Below, one piece after another: positions 9,701 through 18,852 of a stretch of 35,081 nt of DNA. The DNA is taken from contig JANNGZ010000356.1 in NCBI GenBank assembly GCA_031404155.1, forward strand, positions 1 through 35,081. The letters are read 5' to 3'. Position numbers and translations under genes: made by a program. The DNA comes from JANNGZ01 sp031404155. Lineage in GTDB: Bacteria > Pseudomonadota > Gammaproteobacteria > Burkholderiales > Burkholderiaceae_C. Positions within the stretch are counted from its first letter, which is position 1, and the number at the start of each line of letters is the position of its first letter. Below the pieces are notes generated by a model. That model was not told the DNA's origin and ran no database searches. It was given only the letters and a program-made list of their open reading frames with translations.

Positions 9701-9779
9701 CGGGCCCTTCGTGCTGAGCACCGCTTTCAGCGCCGACGACGACGCCAGCGCGCGTGTGGCCGGGCTCAGCCCGGGCTGA
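6738..9779 (+). CDS. MASE1-PAS-PAS-GGDEF-EAL cyclic-di-GMP turnover protein
   Basis: A 1013-aa inner-membrane sensor. Residues about 25-300 are a MASE1-type multi-helix membrane domain. Two PAS-like domains follow at about 310-430 and 434-555 (VFDHLHEGLLVTDAQLRVLE). The GGDEF domain runs from about 557 to 730 with an intact RLGGDEF motif near 640. The EAL domain runs from about 745 to 1000 with EALLRW (E769), NVSARHL, DDFGTGYSTL near 890, KIDRSF and EGVET. All recognisable phosphodiesterase motifs are present, so the protein may both make and degrade c-di-GMP or use GGDEF as a regulatory domain. The RxxD inhibitory site before GGDEF reads TGSD, so product inhibition by the usual I-site is probably missing. 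It is a single gene between H-NS and dnaG, and its input signal is unknown. Confidence 0.93.
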   Translation: MPIAFNVHQLLPPGAWPFRRWLLRAVVVALGYIAAGSLGLTAPQIGTQIALIWMASGVALAALLGWSLSLWPAVLLGSALVNLAAGASPTTATAIAVGNTLGAVLAAIWLTQQGFDARMQRRLDLGLLIAASIGASALSAANGTFWLWSARSLAAKDVAEAVQVWWMGDLLGVLLASVPLLLWSRWSAAQRDTLGTAALVAAAVMSASSAFFLQSQTRAALTPLAFAPHFFFCWLVMRGKLHVASAVIAALAVVASLATSRGLGPFHSGESLQGAMLLWGYTASLCAMALLIHALLGELSRHEERWQDALDTSNLGVAEWDSSGRASFTSRRWRTLLNDPDGTLTSSPRRWMERVHAEDVPRAHLMIDGLAAPGCDRTDVQLRIATANGWRWFECHAMVVERGVQGLPLRVLATVADVSDRRDAQERQRLSSNVFDHLHEGLLVTDAQLRVLEVNPAYLQITGATREELIGHVPTLLQAGISGAASASRHGEMWESLEESGTWRGEVIERRRNGDPCALQLTISAVRDTEGATRYHMLVISDITEQRLQRERLERQANFDELTRLPNRTRLGQMLAGAMAASQSEGHLLVVCYLDLDHFKPVNDTHGHAAGDRLLVELAQRLRGALRNHATGSDIAARLGGDEFVLLLRAGTAEEARLAVERVLRVIAQPYPIEAGAPPVVLSASIGATIYPLDRSDPDTLLRHADHSMYGAKQAGRNGYLFFDPEHSRRTEERVLAIGRLQEALDEHELVLHYQPKVDMRRGPVLGMEALLRWNHPEHGMIPPAEFLPLIEHTGLSARVGDWVLEQALDQLAHWQRMGLDLSVSVNVSARHLQEPDFAQRLAELLARHTRPIGSRLELEVLETAALADVGYTSSLLERCRQLGVRFALDDFGTGYSTLTYLKRLPVDVLKIDRSFVHNMLDDPQDLAIVEGVIGLARTFGCTVVAEGVETAAQARLLIEIGCDIGQGMGIAAPMPASDVYRWVRDFRGPFVLSTAFSADDDASARVAGLSPG

Positions 9780-9873
9780 GCGCTCGGCGCACTTGGCGCC
9801 GACCCGGGTGGCTAGCCACGACGACAGCGAAGCCCCGCCGCCAGGCAGCGGCAGTGGCCTTGTCACGCCGAGA

Positions 9874-9898
9874 GCGACCAAAGTGCGACCAAAGTGCG
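9874..9898. repeat. 11-bp tandem repeat upstream of dnaG
   Basis: GCGACCAAAGT occurs twice head to tail (9874-9884, 9885-9895) with a further GCG, ending 17 bp before the proposed dnaG start. The period is about one helical turn. It could be a small operator or chance duplication; no known binding motif is recognised. Confidence 0.7.
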
Positions 9899-9915
9899 TT
9901 CGATAGACTGCACCC

Positions 9916-11745
9916 GTGATTCCACCGGGCTTCATCCAGGAACTGCTCTCGCGCGCCGACATCGTCGAAGTCGTGGGGCGGCATGTCGAGCTCAAGAAAG
10001 CCGGCATCAACCACAAAGGCCTGTGCCCCTTCCACGGCGAGAAGTCGCCGAGCTTCATCGTCAGCGCGAGCCGCCAGACCTACCACTGCTTCGGCTGTGG
10101 CGTGCACGGCGACGCACTGCGTTTCCTGATCGAAAGCGGCGGGCTTGGTTTTGTCGACGCGGTGCACGAGCTTGCGCAGCGCGTCGGGCTGCAGGTTCCA
10201 GACGACGGCCGCAGCAACGACGACCGTGCCGAAGCCGCACGCCAGAAGGAACGCCGCGCCAGCGTCACCGAGGTACTCGAGCGCGCCGCCGACCACTACC
10301 GCGCGCAGCTCAAGGCAAGTCCTCGCGCGGTGGACTACCTCAAGCGGCGCGGCCTCACCGGCGCGATCGCGGCACGTTTCGGCATCGGCTACGCGCCCGA
10401 GGGCTGGCGCAGCCTGGCCAGCGCATTCCCGAGCTACGACGACCCAGTCCTGTCCGAGGCCGGGCTGGTCATCGTGCAGGGCGATGAGCCTGAAACCCAG
10501 AAGCGCTACGACCGGTTCCGCGACCGCATCATGTTTCCGATCCGCTCGGTGCAGGGTGACACCATCGGCTTCGGTGGCCGGGTGCTCGACAGCGGGGAGC
10601 CCAAGTACCTCAACTCCCCCGAAACCCCGGTCTTCGTGAAGGGCCGCGAGCTCTACGGCCTGTTCGAGGGCCGACAGGCGATCCGCGCACGTGGCCATGC
10701 CTTGGTGGTGGAGGGCTACATGGACGTGGTGGCCCTGGCGCAAGCGGGCATCGAGAATGCGGTCGCCACGCTGGGCACCGCCTGCACCGCCGAACATGTG
10801 AGCAAGCTGTTCCGCTTCACCGAGGGCGTGGTCTTCAGCTTCGACGGCGACGCCGCCGGGCGCCGCGCCTCGGCGCGGGCACTTGAGGCCGCCCTGCCCC
10901 ACGCGAGCGACACCCGCAGCATCCGCTTCCTGTTTCTGCCGCCGGAGCACGACCCCGACTCCTTCGTTCGTGAATACGGCGCCGACGCCTTCCAGCGTCA
11001 TATCGATCAGTCGGCAACACTGTCGCGCCAGCTGGTCGACGTGGCGCACGAGGACTGCGACCTGGGCACGCCCGAAGGCCGCGCGCGGTTTCTGTCGCAG
11101 GCGCGGCCGCTGTGGTCCTTGCTGCCCGACGGCGGGCTGCGGCGCCAGATGCTCAGTGAAATCGCGCGCAAGGCGGAGCTTGCCGATGCCGAGCTCGCGC
11201 AGGCCTGGGCCACCTCGTCCGTGGCCGGTCCGCGCAGCGGTGACGGCGAGCACCGCCCGAGGGCGCCAACGCGCGCCCGTTCGCTGGCGGCCCGCGCGAC
11301 GCGCCGACCTCGCAGCCCGGAAGACCATGTCGTGCACATGCTCTTCACCCATGGCCAATGGTGGAACGAACTCAGCGCCGAGGACCTCGACCTGCTGCAT
11401 GCCCTGCCGGCGCCGCATGGCGAGTTGTTGGCCTGGCTCGAACGTGAGCTCGCGGAGCACGGTGCCAGGCCCTGGGCCGTGGTGCAGGCCGCGGTGGCCG
11501 TCCACGAGGGAATGGCTCAAACACTGCGCCAGACCCTCTCGGCCGACCCCGCCGACGATGACGCCGAGCCGGCCGACTTGCGTGCAGCGCTGAACATGCT
11601 CCTGCTCGCCGACCTCGACAGGCGCTTGAGCGCGATGCTGCCGTCGGTCCTCGGCGATGCAAACGCCCGGGCGGCCTACCAGTCCTTGGCCGAGCGGCGC
11701 CGCCAGCTGAAATCCGGCGCGGCCGGCGCACCAAGCTCCGGCTGA
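9916..11745 (+). CDS. dnaG: DNA primase
   Basis: Synthesises RNA primers for replication together with DnaB helicase. The 609-aa protein has the N-terminal CHC2 zinc site (Cys37, His40, Cys58, Cys61 in CPFHGEKSPSF and YHCFGC). The catalytic core carries the Toprim acid VVEGYMDVV (Glu266) and FDGDAAG (Asp310, Asp312). A C-terminal helicase-binding domain follows after a basic, low-complexity linker near 450-475. The start is GTG: it gives the family N-terminus IPPGFIQELLSRADIV, and no nearby ATG fits. There is no Shine-Dalgarno sequence, and a TAGACT hexamer ends 6 nt before the GTG. dnaG is followed by rpoD as in the classical macromolecular synthesis operon, but rpsU is not upstream here; the preceding gene is the c-di-GMP protein. 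Confidence 0.97.
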   Translation: MIPPGFIQELLSRADIVEVVGRHVELKKAGINHKGLCPFHGEKSPSFIVSASRQTYHCFGCGVHGDALRFLIESGGLGFVDAVHELAQRVGLQVPDDGRSNDDRAEAARQKERRASVTEVLERAADHYRAQLKASPRAVDYLKRRGLTGAIAARFGIGYAPEGWRSLASAFPSYDDPVLSEAGLVIVQGDEPETQKRYDRFRDRIMFPIRSVQGDTIGFGGRVLDSGEPKYLNSPETPVFVKGRELYGLFEGRQAIRARGHALVVEGYMDVVALAQAGIENAVATLGTACTAEHVSKLFRFTEGVVFSFDGDAAGRRASARALEAALPHASDTRSIRFLFLPPEHDPDSFVREYGADAFQRHIDQSATLSRQLVDVAHEDCDLGTPEGRARFLSQARPLWSLLPDGGLRRQMLSEIARKAELADAELAQAWATSSVAGPRSGDGEHRPRAPTRARSLAARATRRPRSPEDHVVHMLFTHGQWWNELSAEDLDLLHALPAPHGELLAWLERELAEHGARPWAVVQAAVAVHEGMAQTLRQTLSADPADDDAEPADLRAALNMLLLADLDRRLSAMLPSVLGDANARAAYQSLAERRRQLKSGAAGAPSSG

Positions 11746-11769
11746 CCCGCCGCGGCACGGCGTGGGCTT

Positions 11770-11798
11770 TTGACGCCCGCCGCCGGATCGACGATAAT
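11770..11798 (+). promoter_or_regulatory. Strong sigma70 promoter for rpoD
   Basis: TTGACG (11770-11775) and GATAAT (11793-11798) are separated by exactly 17 bp, each matching the sigma70 consensus at 5 of 6 positions. It lies in the 366-bp dnaG-rpoD gap and predicts a leader of about 300 nt before the rpoD ATG at 12112. Confidence 0.8.
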
Positions 11799-12111
11799 TG
11801 CGGGTTCGTTGCAGCGGCAATCTCGCTGTGGTATCGGCATCAGCAGCACCTCCGGGCCCCGGCCACCCGCGACACGGGTATCACAGCAGGCCACCCCACT
11901 CCCGCAAGGACTGCGCTTGCACCACGACCCGTCACGCTCATGCGAGCTTGCCCGTCCGACGCTCGTCCAGGCGCCCCTGAAACCCCGGGCCGGTGGTGTG
12001 CGGCCGCATGCTGGCCGCAACCGCGGGGCGTGCGCTCGGGCCGCGTCGCAACGATGCCGAACACGACACCGACACGAACCGCCGCAATTGCTTCAATCCT
12101 TGAGGATCCGC
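11799..12111 (+). other. Long 5' leader of rpoD (no gene seen)
   Basis: This stretch separates the predicted promoter from the rpoD start. It contains short open frames but none with a convincing ribosome binding site or recognisable product, and no known riboswitch is recognised. The rpoD frame itself is open through it, but translation from further upstream would give an atypical sequence. It may carry post-transcriptional control or simply be untranslated leader. Confidence 0.5.
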
Positions 12112-14381
<2,270 letters not shown>

Positions 14382-14385
<4 letters not shown>

Positions 14386-14426
14386 GGCCTGTTCACACTA
14401 CGGATGCGCGTGCGAACAGGCCCTAG
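14382..14426. repeat. 13-bp perfect inverted repeat overlapping the rpoD stop codon
   Basis: The arms CTAGGGCCTGTTC (14382-14394) and GAACAGGCCCTAG (14414-14426) flank a 19-nt loop. The rpoD TAG stop (14383-14385) is inside the left arm. The arms are perfectly complementary, but no T-run follows. The sequence looks like a small mobile or dispersed palindrome, or like a 3' mRNA-stabilising hairpin. Confidence 0.75.
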
Positions 14427-14476
14427 GCTGTCCGACGGCAACAACGGCGGGCCGCAAGCCTGCCAACAAACGCACG

Positions 14477-14502
14477 GGCCCGGTAATTGCCGGGCCTTTT
14501 CC
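14477..14502 (+). terminator. Rho-independent terminator after rpoD
   Basis: GGCCCGG (14477-14483), a 6-nt loop, CCGGGCC (14490-14496) and then TTTTCC. The GC-only 7-bp stem with a T-run lies about 90 bp after the rpoD stop and before the cyclase gene, so it probably ends the dnaG-rpoD transcript. Confidence 0.75.
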
Positions 14503-14557
14503 ATTGGTCGACGCTAAACTCCGTGCGTTTTTGCACGCCACGCGAACCCCGCATCCG

Positions 14558-15523
14558 ATGACCCGCATTGCCGAACGCACTGTTCTGTTTGCCGACCTGC
14601 GCGGCAGCACCGGCCTGTTCGAGCAGCTCGGCAATGCCGAGGCCACGTCGGTCGTCACGCACACGGTGGCCGCACTCACCCGCAGCGTCGCCAATTGCGA
14701 CGGCCAAGTGGTCAAAACCCTGGGCGACGGTTTGATGGCCGCGTTCGACACCTCGCCCGCCGGCGCGCAGGCCGCGGCGCAGATGCATGAAGACCTGGAG
14801 CGCCTGGTCTCGCGCGGCCAGGAGCACGGTGCCTCCGCAGGGCTTCGTGGCCTGCGCCTGCAGGTGGCCCTGGCACGCGGCGAAGTGGTCGAGATGGCGG
14901 GCGATTGTTATGGCGACGCGGTGAACGTGGCCGCTCGGCTGCTCGACCATGCCGGCGACAACGAAACCCTGATCACCGGCGAGGTCTACAAAGGCCTGTC
15001 GCCGCTGGTGCGCTCGCGCTTCCTGAGCCTGGACCGGATGCGGCTGCGCGGGCGCGCCGAGCCGGTGCAGGTCTACCTGCTCGGCCTGAAACGTGTGGGC
15101 GACATGCCCGCCACGCAGTTTGGTGACGTGACGCCGGCCAACGAACCCGAGGGCGTGCGCCTGGCCTGGGTGGATCTGCGGCGCGCCTACGCCGCCCAGC
15201 AGATGCCGGTGGTGCTCGGCCGCAACCCGCAGAGCGAGTTCTGCGTCGACGACTCCCGCGTCTCGCGCTCGCATGCGCGCATCGACTGGCACGGCGGCAG
15301 TTTTCAGCTCACCGACCTGAGCTACAACGGCACCTATGTGCGCTTCTCGGGCGACGAGGCGGTGTTGAGCCTTCGCCGGGGCGCTTGCACCTTGCACGGC
15401 AGCGGCCGCATCGGCCTCGGCGCACCTCCCGACGACCCGCTGGCGCCGATCGTTCGCTTTGAGGTGCTGCGCTTCGCAGAGACCGCGCCGCAGCACCCGC
15501 CGGACCTGTTCGACACGATCTGA
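14558..15523 (+). CDS. Class III adenylate cyclase with C-terminal FHA domain
   Basis: A 321-aa soluble protein with no membrane segment. The cyclase homology domain (about 5-175) has every recognisable catalytic position: metal-binding Asp13 (FADLRGST) and Asp57 (KTLGDGLMAAF), adenine-selecting Lys53 and Asp116, and transition-state Asn123 and Arg127 (GDAVNVAARL). It should therefore be an active cyclase preferring ATP. The C-terminal FHA domain (about 205-300) has GR at 221-222, SRSH at 236-239 and NGT at 257-259, the phosphothreonine-binding set. FHA-cyclase fusions are usually controlled by Ser/Thr phosphorylation, but no kinase or phosphatase gene is in the window. A longer frame from a TTG at 14504 would begin next to the rpoD terminator, so ATG 14558 is preferred. 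It is followed by hemH about 100 bp on. Confidence 0.9.
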   Translation: MTRIAERTVLFADLRGSTGLFEQLGNAEATSVVTHTVAALTRSVANCDGQVVKTLGDGLMAAFDTSPAGAQAAAQMHEDLERLVSRGQEHGASAGLRGLRLQVALARGEVVEMAGDCYGDAVNVAARLLDHAGDNETLITGEVYKGLSPLVRSRFLSLDRMRLRGRAEPVQVYLLGLKRVGDMPATQFGDVTPANEPEGVRLAWVDLRRAYAAQQMPVVLGRNPQSEFCVDDSRVSRSHARIDWHGGSFQLTDLSYNGTYVRFSGDEAVLSLRRGACTLHGSGRIGLGAPPDDPLAPIVRFEVLRFAETAPQHPPDLFDTI

Positions 15524-15625
15524 CGCGGCGCGGGCGCGCCCCGCGAGCGGCGACAATCGGCGCGCCTGAATTCGCCGGGCCACCCCAAGAGCGAACACCG
15601 CAGTGCAAAGCACGAAGGTTTCCTG

Positions 15626-16717
15626 ATGTCCCCGCACCCCATCGATGCCGAACACCAGCACGGGCGCGCCGAACGTGTCGCGGTGCTTCTCATCAATCTC
15701 GGCACACCGGACGCGCCGACAGCTTCGGCGCTGCGGCGCTACCTCGCGCAGTTCTTGAGCGACCCGCGGGTGGTCGAGATCCCGCGGCTGATCTGGGGTC
15801 CGATCCTGCACGGCATCATCCTGCGCCTGCGGCCGGCGAAGTCCGCCGCCAAGTACGCCAGCGTCTGGCTGCCTGAAGGCTCGCCACTGGCCGTGTGGAC
15901 CCAGCGGCAGGCCACGCTGCTGCGCGGCTACCTTGGCGAGCGTGGCCACCCGGTGTTGGTGCGGCACGCGATGCGCTATGGCAGCCCGGCCATCGGCAAG
16001 GTGCTCGACGAACTAAAGCGCGAGGGCGCAAGCCGCATCCTGGTGCTGCCGCTGTACCCGCAGTACGCGGCCGCGACTACCGCGACCGCAAACGACGTGG
16101 TGATGCGCTGGGCCACCCAGCAGCGCCGCCAATGCGAGCTGCGTTTTGTCAACCACTATCACGACGACGCGGGCTACATCGAAGCCCTTGCACGCAGCGT
16201 GCTCAGCCATTGGCAGACTCACGGCCGCGGCGAAAAACTGCTGATGAGTTTTCACGGCGTGCCCGAACGCACGCTCAGGCTCGGCGACCCCTATCACTGC
16301 GAGTGCCAGAAGACCGCCCGCTTGCTCGCCGAGCGCCTGGCCCTGAAACCCGAGCAATTCCTGGTCGCGTTCCAAAGCCGCTTCGGCAAAGCCAAGTGGC
16401 TGGAGCCCTACACCGAGCCGATGCTGAAGGCTCTGGCAGCGCAGGGTGTGCGGCATGTCGACGTGATCTGCCCCGGCTTCGCCGCCGACTGCCTGGAGAC
16501 GCTGGAGGAGATCGCCCAGGAAGCGCGTACCGCCTTCATCGGCGCCGGCGGGCGTGAGTTCCAGTACATCCCCTGCCTGAACGACCGCCACGAGTGGATT
16601 GATGCCCTGAGCAGCATCGCGATGCGGCACCTGCAGGGTTGGAACTCCGCCGCACCCACTGAAGCCGCGCTGGCGGCGCAACGCGAACGTGCGATCGCAT
16701 GCGGCGCAGTTCGGTGA
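15626..16717 (+). CDS. hemH: Ferrochelatase
   Basis: Inserts Fe(II) into protoporphyrin IX, the last step of protohaem synthesis. The 363-aa protein shows the family order: VAVLLINLGTPDAPT at the N-terminus, LPLYPQYAAATTAT in the middle, the catalytic His210 in SFHGVPER, YHCECQKTA, FQSRFGKAKWLEPYT, and the acidic proton-transfer residue Glu291 in PGFAADCLETLEEI. The length matches proteobacterial HemH. The start is supported by GAAGG 6 nt upstream of the ATG. It stands behind the cyclase-FHA gene and converges with the tct genes, whose stop lies 22 bp away. Confidence 0.97.
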   Translation: MSPHPIDAEHQHGRAERVAVLLINLGTPDAPTASALRRYLAQFLSDPRVVEIPRLIWGPILHGIILRLRPAKSAAKYASVWLPEGSPLAVWTQRQATLLRGYLGERGHPVLVRHAMRYGSPAIGKVLDELKREGASRILVLPLYPQYAAATTATANDVVMRWATQQRRQCELRFVNHYHDDAGYIEALARSVLSHWQTHGRGEKLLMSFHGVPERTLRLGDPYHCECQKTARLLAERLALKPEQFLVAFQSRFGKAKWLEPYTEPMLKALAAQGVRHVDVICPGFAADCLETLEEIAQEARTAFIGAGGREFQYIPCLNDRHEWIDALSSIAMRHLQGWNSAAPTEAALAAQRERAIACGAVR

Positions 16718-16739
16718 AGGGCAGGCGCTCCGAGCGGCG

Positions 16740-18230
16740 CTAGCCGGGCTTACGGCCGCGGCGTTGCAGCAGGGGCGGCACCACCAGCACCGCCACCACG
16801 ATGGCAAGCAGCACGGCGGACATCGGCCGCTCCACCAGCACCGTCCAGCGCCCTTCGCCGATCGACAGCGCGTTGCGCAGCTGCGCCTCGGCCAGCGGCC
16901 CGAGGATCATGCCGACGATCACCGGTGCGGTGGGAAAGTCGAAGCGCCGCATCAGCACCCCGAGCACCCCGATCGCAAACATCAGCACCAGGTCGAAGGC
17001 GCTCTGGCGCATGCCGTAGACGCCCACGGTCGCAAAAATCAGGATGCCCGCGTAGAGCTGCGGCCGCGGGATGCGCAGCAGCTTGACCCACATGCCCACC
17101 AGCGGCAGGTTCAGCACCAGCAGCATCACGTTGCCGATGTACAGGGACGCGATCAGCGCCCAGACCAGCGTCGACGAGGTTTCGAACAGCTGCGGGCCGG
17201 CATTGATGCCGTAGTTTTGCAGCGCCGAAAGCAGGATCGCCGCGGTCACCGAGGTCGGGATGCCGAGCGTGAGCAGCGGCACCAGCGTGGCGGTGACCGC
17301 CGAATTGTTGGCCGCCTCCGGGCCGGCCACACCTTCGATCGCGCCGACCGTACCGAACTCCTCCGGGTGCTTGCTCAGCTTGCGCTCGACACCATAGCTC
17401 AGGAAGGTCGGGATCTCGGAACCGCCGGCCGGAATGGTGCCGAACGGAAACCCGATGAAGGTACCGCGCAACCAGGCCGGCCAGGAACGGCGCCACTCGG
17501 CGCCGGTCATGTGCACCTTGTTCATGCGGTTGAGCTGCTGCTTGCTGCGGCCTTCGTAGAGCGCGGTGTAGAAACACTCGCCCACGGCGAACAGCCCGAC
17601 CGCAATCAGCACCACCTCGATGCCGTCCATGAACTCCGGAATGCCGGCGGTGTAGCGCACCTGGCCGGTGATCTGGTCGAGGCCGATCAAGCCGATCGCC
17701 AGCCCGATAAACAGCGCGGTGATGCCGCGCAGCTTGCTCTTGCCGAGCACCGCGCTCACCGTGGTGAAGGCCAGCACCATCAGCATGAAGTACTCGGGCG
17801 GCCCGAGCTTCACCGCGTATTGCGCCACGACCGGCGCGAAGAGCGTGACCAGCACGGTCGCGATCGTGCCGGCAACAAAGGAGCCGATGGCCGAGGTGGC
17901 CAGCGCCGCACCGGCACGGCCGCTCTTGGCCATCTTGAAGCCTTCGAGCGCGGTCACCATCGTCCCGGTTTCCCCGGGCGTGTTGAGCAGGATCGAGGTG
18001 GTCGAGCCGCCGTACATCGCGCCGTAGTAGATGCCGGCAAAAAAGATCATCGACGCCGTGGGCTCCACCTGCGCCGTGATCGGCAGCAGCATCGCCACCG
18101 TGACCGCGGGCCCCAGGCCGGGCAGCACCCCGATCGCGGTACCGAGCGCGCAGCCGATGAATGCCCACAGCAGGTTGATCGGCGTTCCCGCGGTGGCGAA
18201 GCCGCCGAGGAGCAGGTTCCAGATGTCCAT
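16740..18230 (-). CDS. tctA: Tripartite tricarboxylate transporter large permease TctA
   Basis: The large membrane subunit (496 aa, about 12 membrane segments) of a TTT-family secondary transporter for citrate-like or other carboxylates in the inner membrane. Family signatures are intact: GVLPGLGPAVTVAMLLPIT at about 39-57, GGSTTSILLNTPGE near 75-88, and the mirror-repeat FPFGTIPAGGSEIPTF and LTLGIPTSVTAAILL in the second half. The start follows 12 nt after the tctB stop, so the two are co-translated from one message. Function depends on TctB and on a TctC binding protein; the adjacent tctC is frameshifted. The substrate cannot be predicted. Confidence 0.95.
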   Translation of the reverse strand: MDIWNLLLGGFATAGTPINLLWAFIGCALGTAIGVLPGLGPAVTVAMLLPITAQVEPTASMIFFAGIYYGAMYGGSTTSILLNTPGETGTMVTALEGFKMAKSGRAGAALATSAIGSFVAGTIATVLVTLFAPVVAQYAVKLGPPEYFMLMVLAFTTVSAVLGKSKLRGITALFIGLAIGLIGLDQITGQVRYTAGIPEFMDGIEVVLIAVGLFAVGECFYTALYEGRSKQQLNRMNKVHMTGAEWRRSWPAWLRGTFIGFPFGTIPAGGSEIPTFLSYGVERKLSKHPEEFGTVGAIEGVAGPEAANNSAVTATLVPLLTLGIPTSVTAAILLSALQNYGINAGPQLFETSSTLVWALIASLYIGNVMLLVLNLPLVGMWVKLLRIPRPQLYAGILIFATVGVYGMRQSAFDLVLMFAIGVLGVLMRRFDFPTAPVIVGMILGPLAEAQLRNALSIGEGRWTVLVERPMSAVLLAIVVAVLVVPPLLQRRGRKPG

Positions 18231-18242
18231 GCGCGCCGGGGG

Positions 18243-18755
18243 TCAGAGCCAGCCGGTGCTGGTCAACCCGGGCAGGTTGATCGCGAGCACCTTTGAAAAG
18301 ACCCAGAAGGCGGGCGCCGCGATCAAGAAGCCGGTGACGAAGTCGAGCAGCGTCTGCATCGCACCGCCACCCGGTTTGCCTTCGGAGCCGCGCAGGCCGC
18401 GCACCGCCAGCATGAAACACAGGGTGCAGCTGAGGATGAAGCCGATGATGGTGATCAATGCGGCGTTGGCCAGCACGCCCGCCGAGACCCAGGCCAGCGC
18501 CCGCCAGTCGCCACGCTCTCCGCCGGAGGGCGGCTCCATGTCGCGGAAGCCGCCACGCTGAGCCTGCACGATCAGCAGCAGGCCGCAAACGAGAAGCACG
18601 ACCGCCACGAGCCACGGCAGGAAGTTTGGCCCGACACCCGCATAACCCGCTTGCGAAGGAATAGAAATCGCGCCGAACGCCAACACGGCGCCAACCAGCA
18701 GGGCGCCTGCGCCCACCAGCGTCTGCTGCAACGCGCGCGACGACGATGCGCTCAT
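18243..18755 (-). CDS. tctB: Tripartite tricarboxylate transporter small permease TctB
   Basis: The small membrane subunit (170 aa) with four predicted membrane helices, working with TctA. The N-terminal helix (LVGAGALLVGAVLAFGAISI) is followed by the family-typical YAGVGPNFLPWLVAVVLLVCG. A cytoplasmic loop comes near residues 70-90 and two C-terminal helices end in NLPGLTSTGWL. The open frame extends 16 codons further upstream, but ATG 18755 is preferred because GGAGG lies 5 nt before it. The gap to tctC is 97 nt and holds a strong hairpin; the gap to tctA is 12 nt. Confidence 0.92.
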   Translation of the reverse strand: MSASSSRALQQTLVGAGALLVGAVLAFGAISIPSQAGYAGVGPNFLPWLVAVVLLVCGLLLIVQAQRGGFRDMEPPSGGERGDWRALAWVSAGVLANAALITIIGFILSCTLCFMLAVRGLRGSEGKPGGGAMQTLLDFVTGFLIAAPAFWVFSKVLAINLPGLTSTGWL

Positions 18756-18787
18756 GCCAGCCTCCTTCCCCCCGTGCCGTCGGCGCC

Positions 18788-18811
18788 GCCGCTCGGCAGG
18801 CACCGAGCGGC
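18788..18811 (-). promoter_or_regulatory. Intercistronic hairpin between tctC and tctB
   Basis: The 9-bp perfect arms GCCGCTCGG (18788-18796) and CCGAGCGGC (18803-18811) have a 6-nt loop and no T-run. It lies 41 nt after the tctC stop and before the tctB ribosome binding site. Such hairpins often protect the upstream binding-protein message and give more binding protein than permease. Confidence 0.6.
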
Positions 18812-18852
18812 CTCAACACCGCCCGGCAACTCGTTGGTCATGGTCGCCGGCG

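Noticed and set aside
14504..14557. Upstream TTG start for the cyclase-FHA protein
   Set aside because: It would begin at the T-run of the rpoD terminator and adds residues not seen in the family; ATG 14558 is better.
16689..18296. Plus-strand open frame of 535 codons opposite tctA
   Set aside because: tctA signatures are on the minus strand. The plus frame is rich in Arg/His/Gln, a typical antisense artefact.
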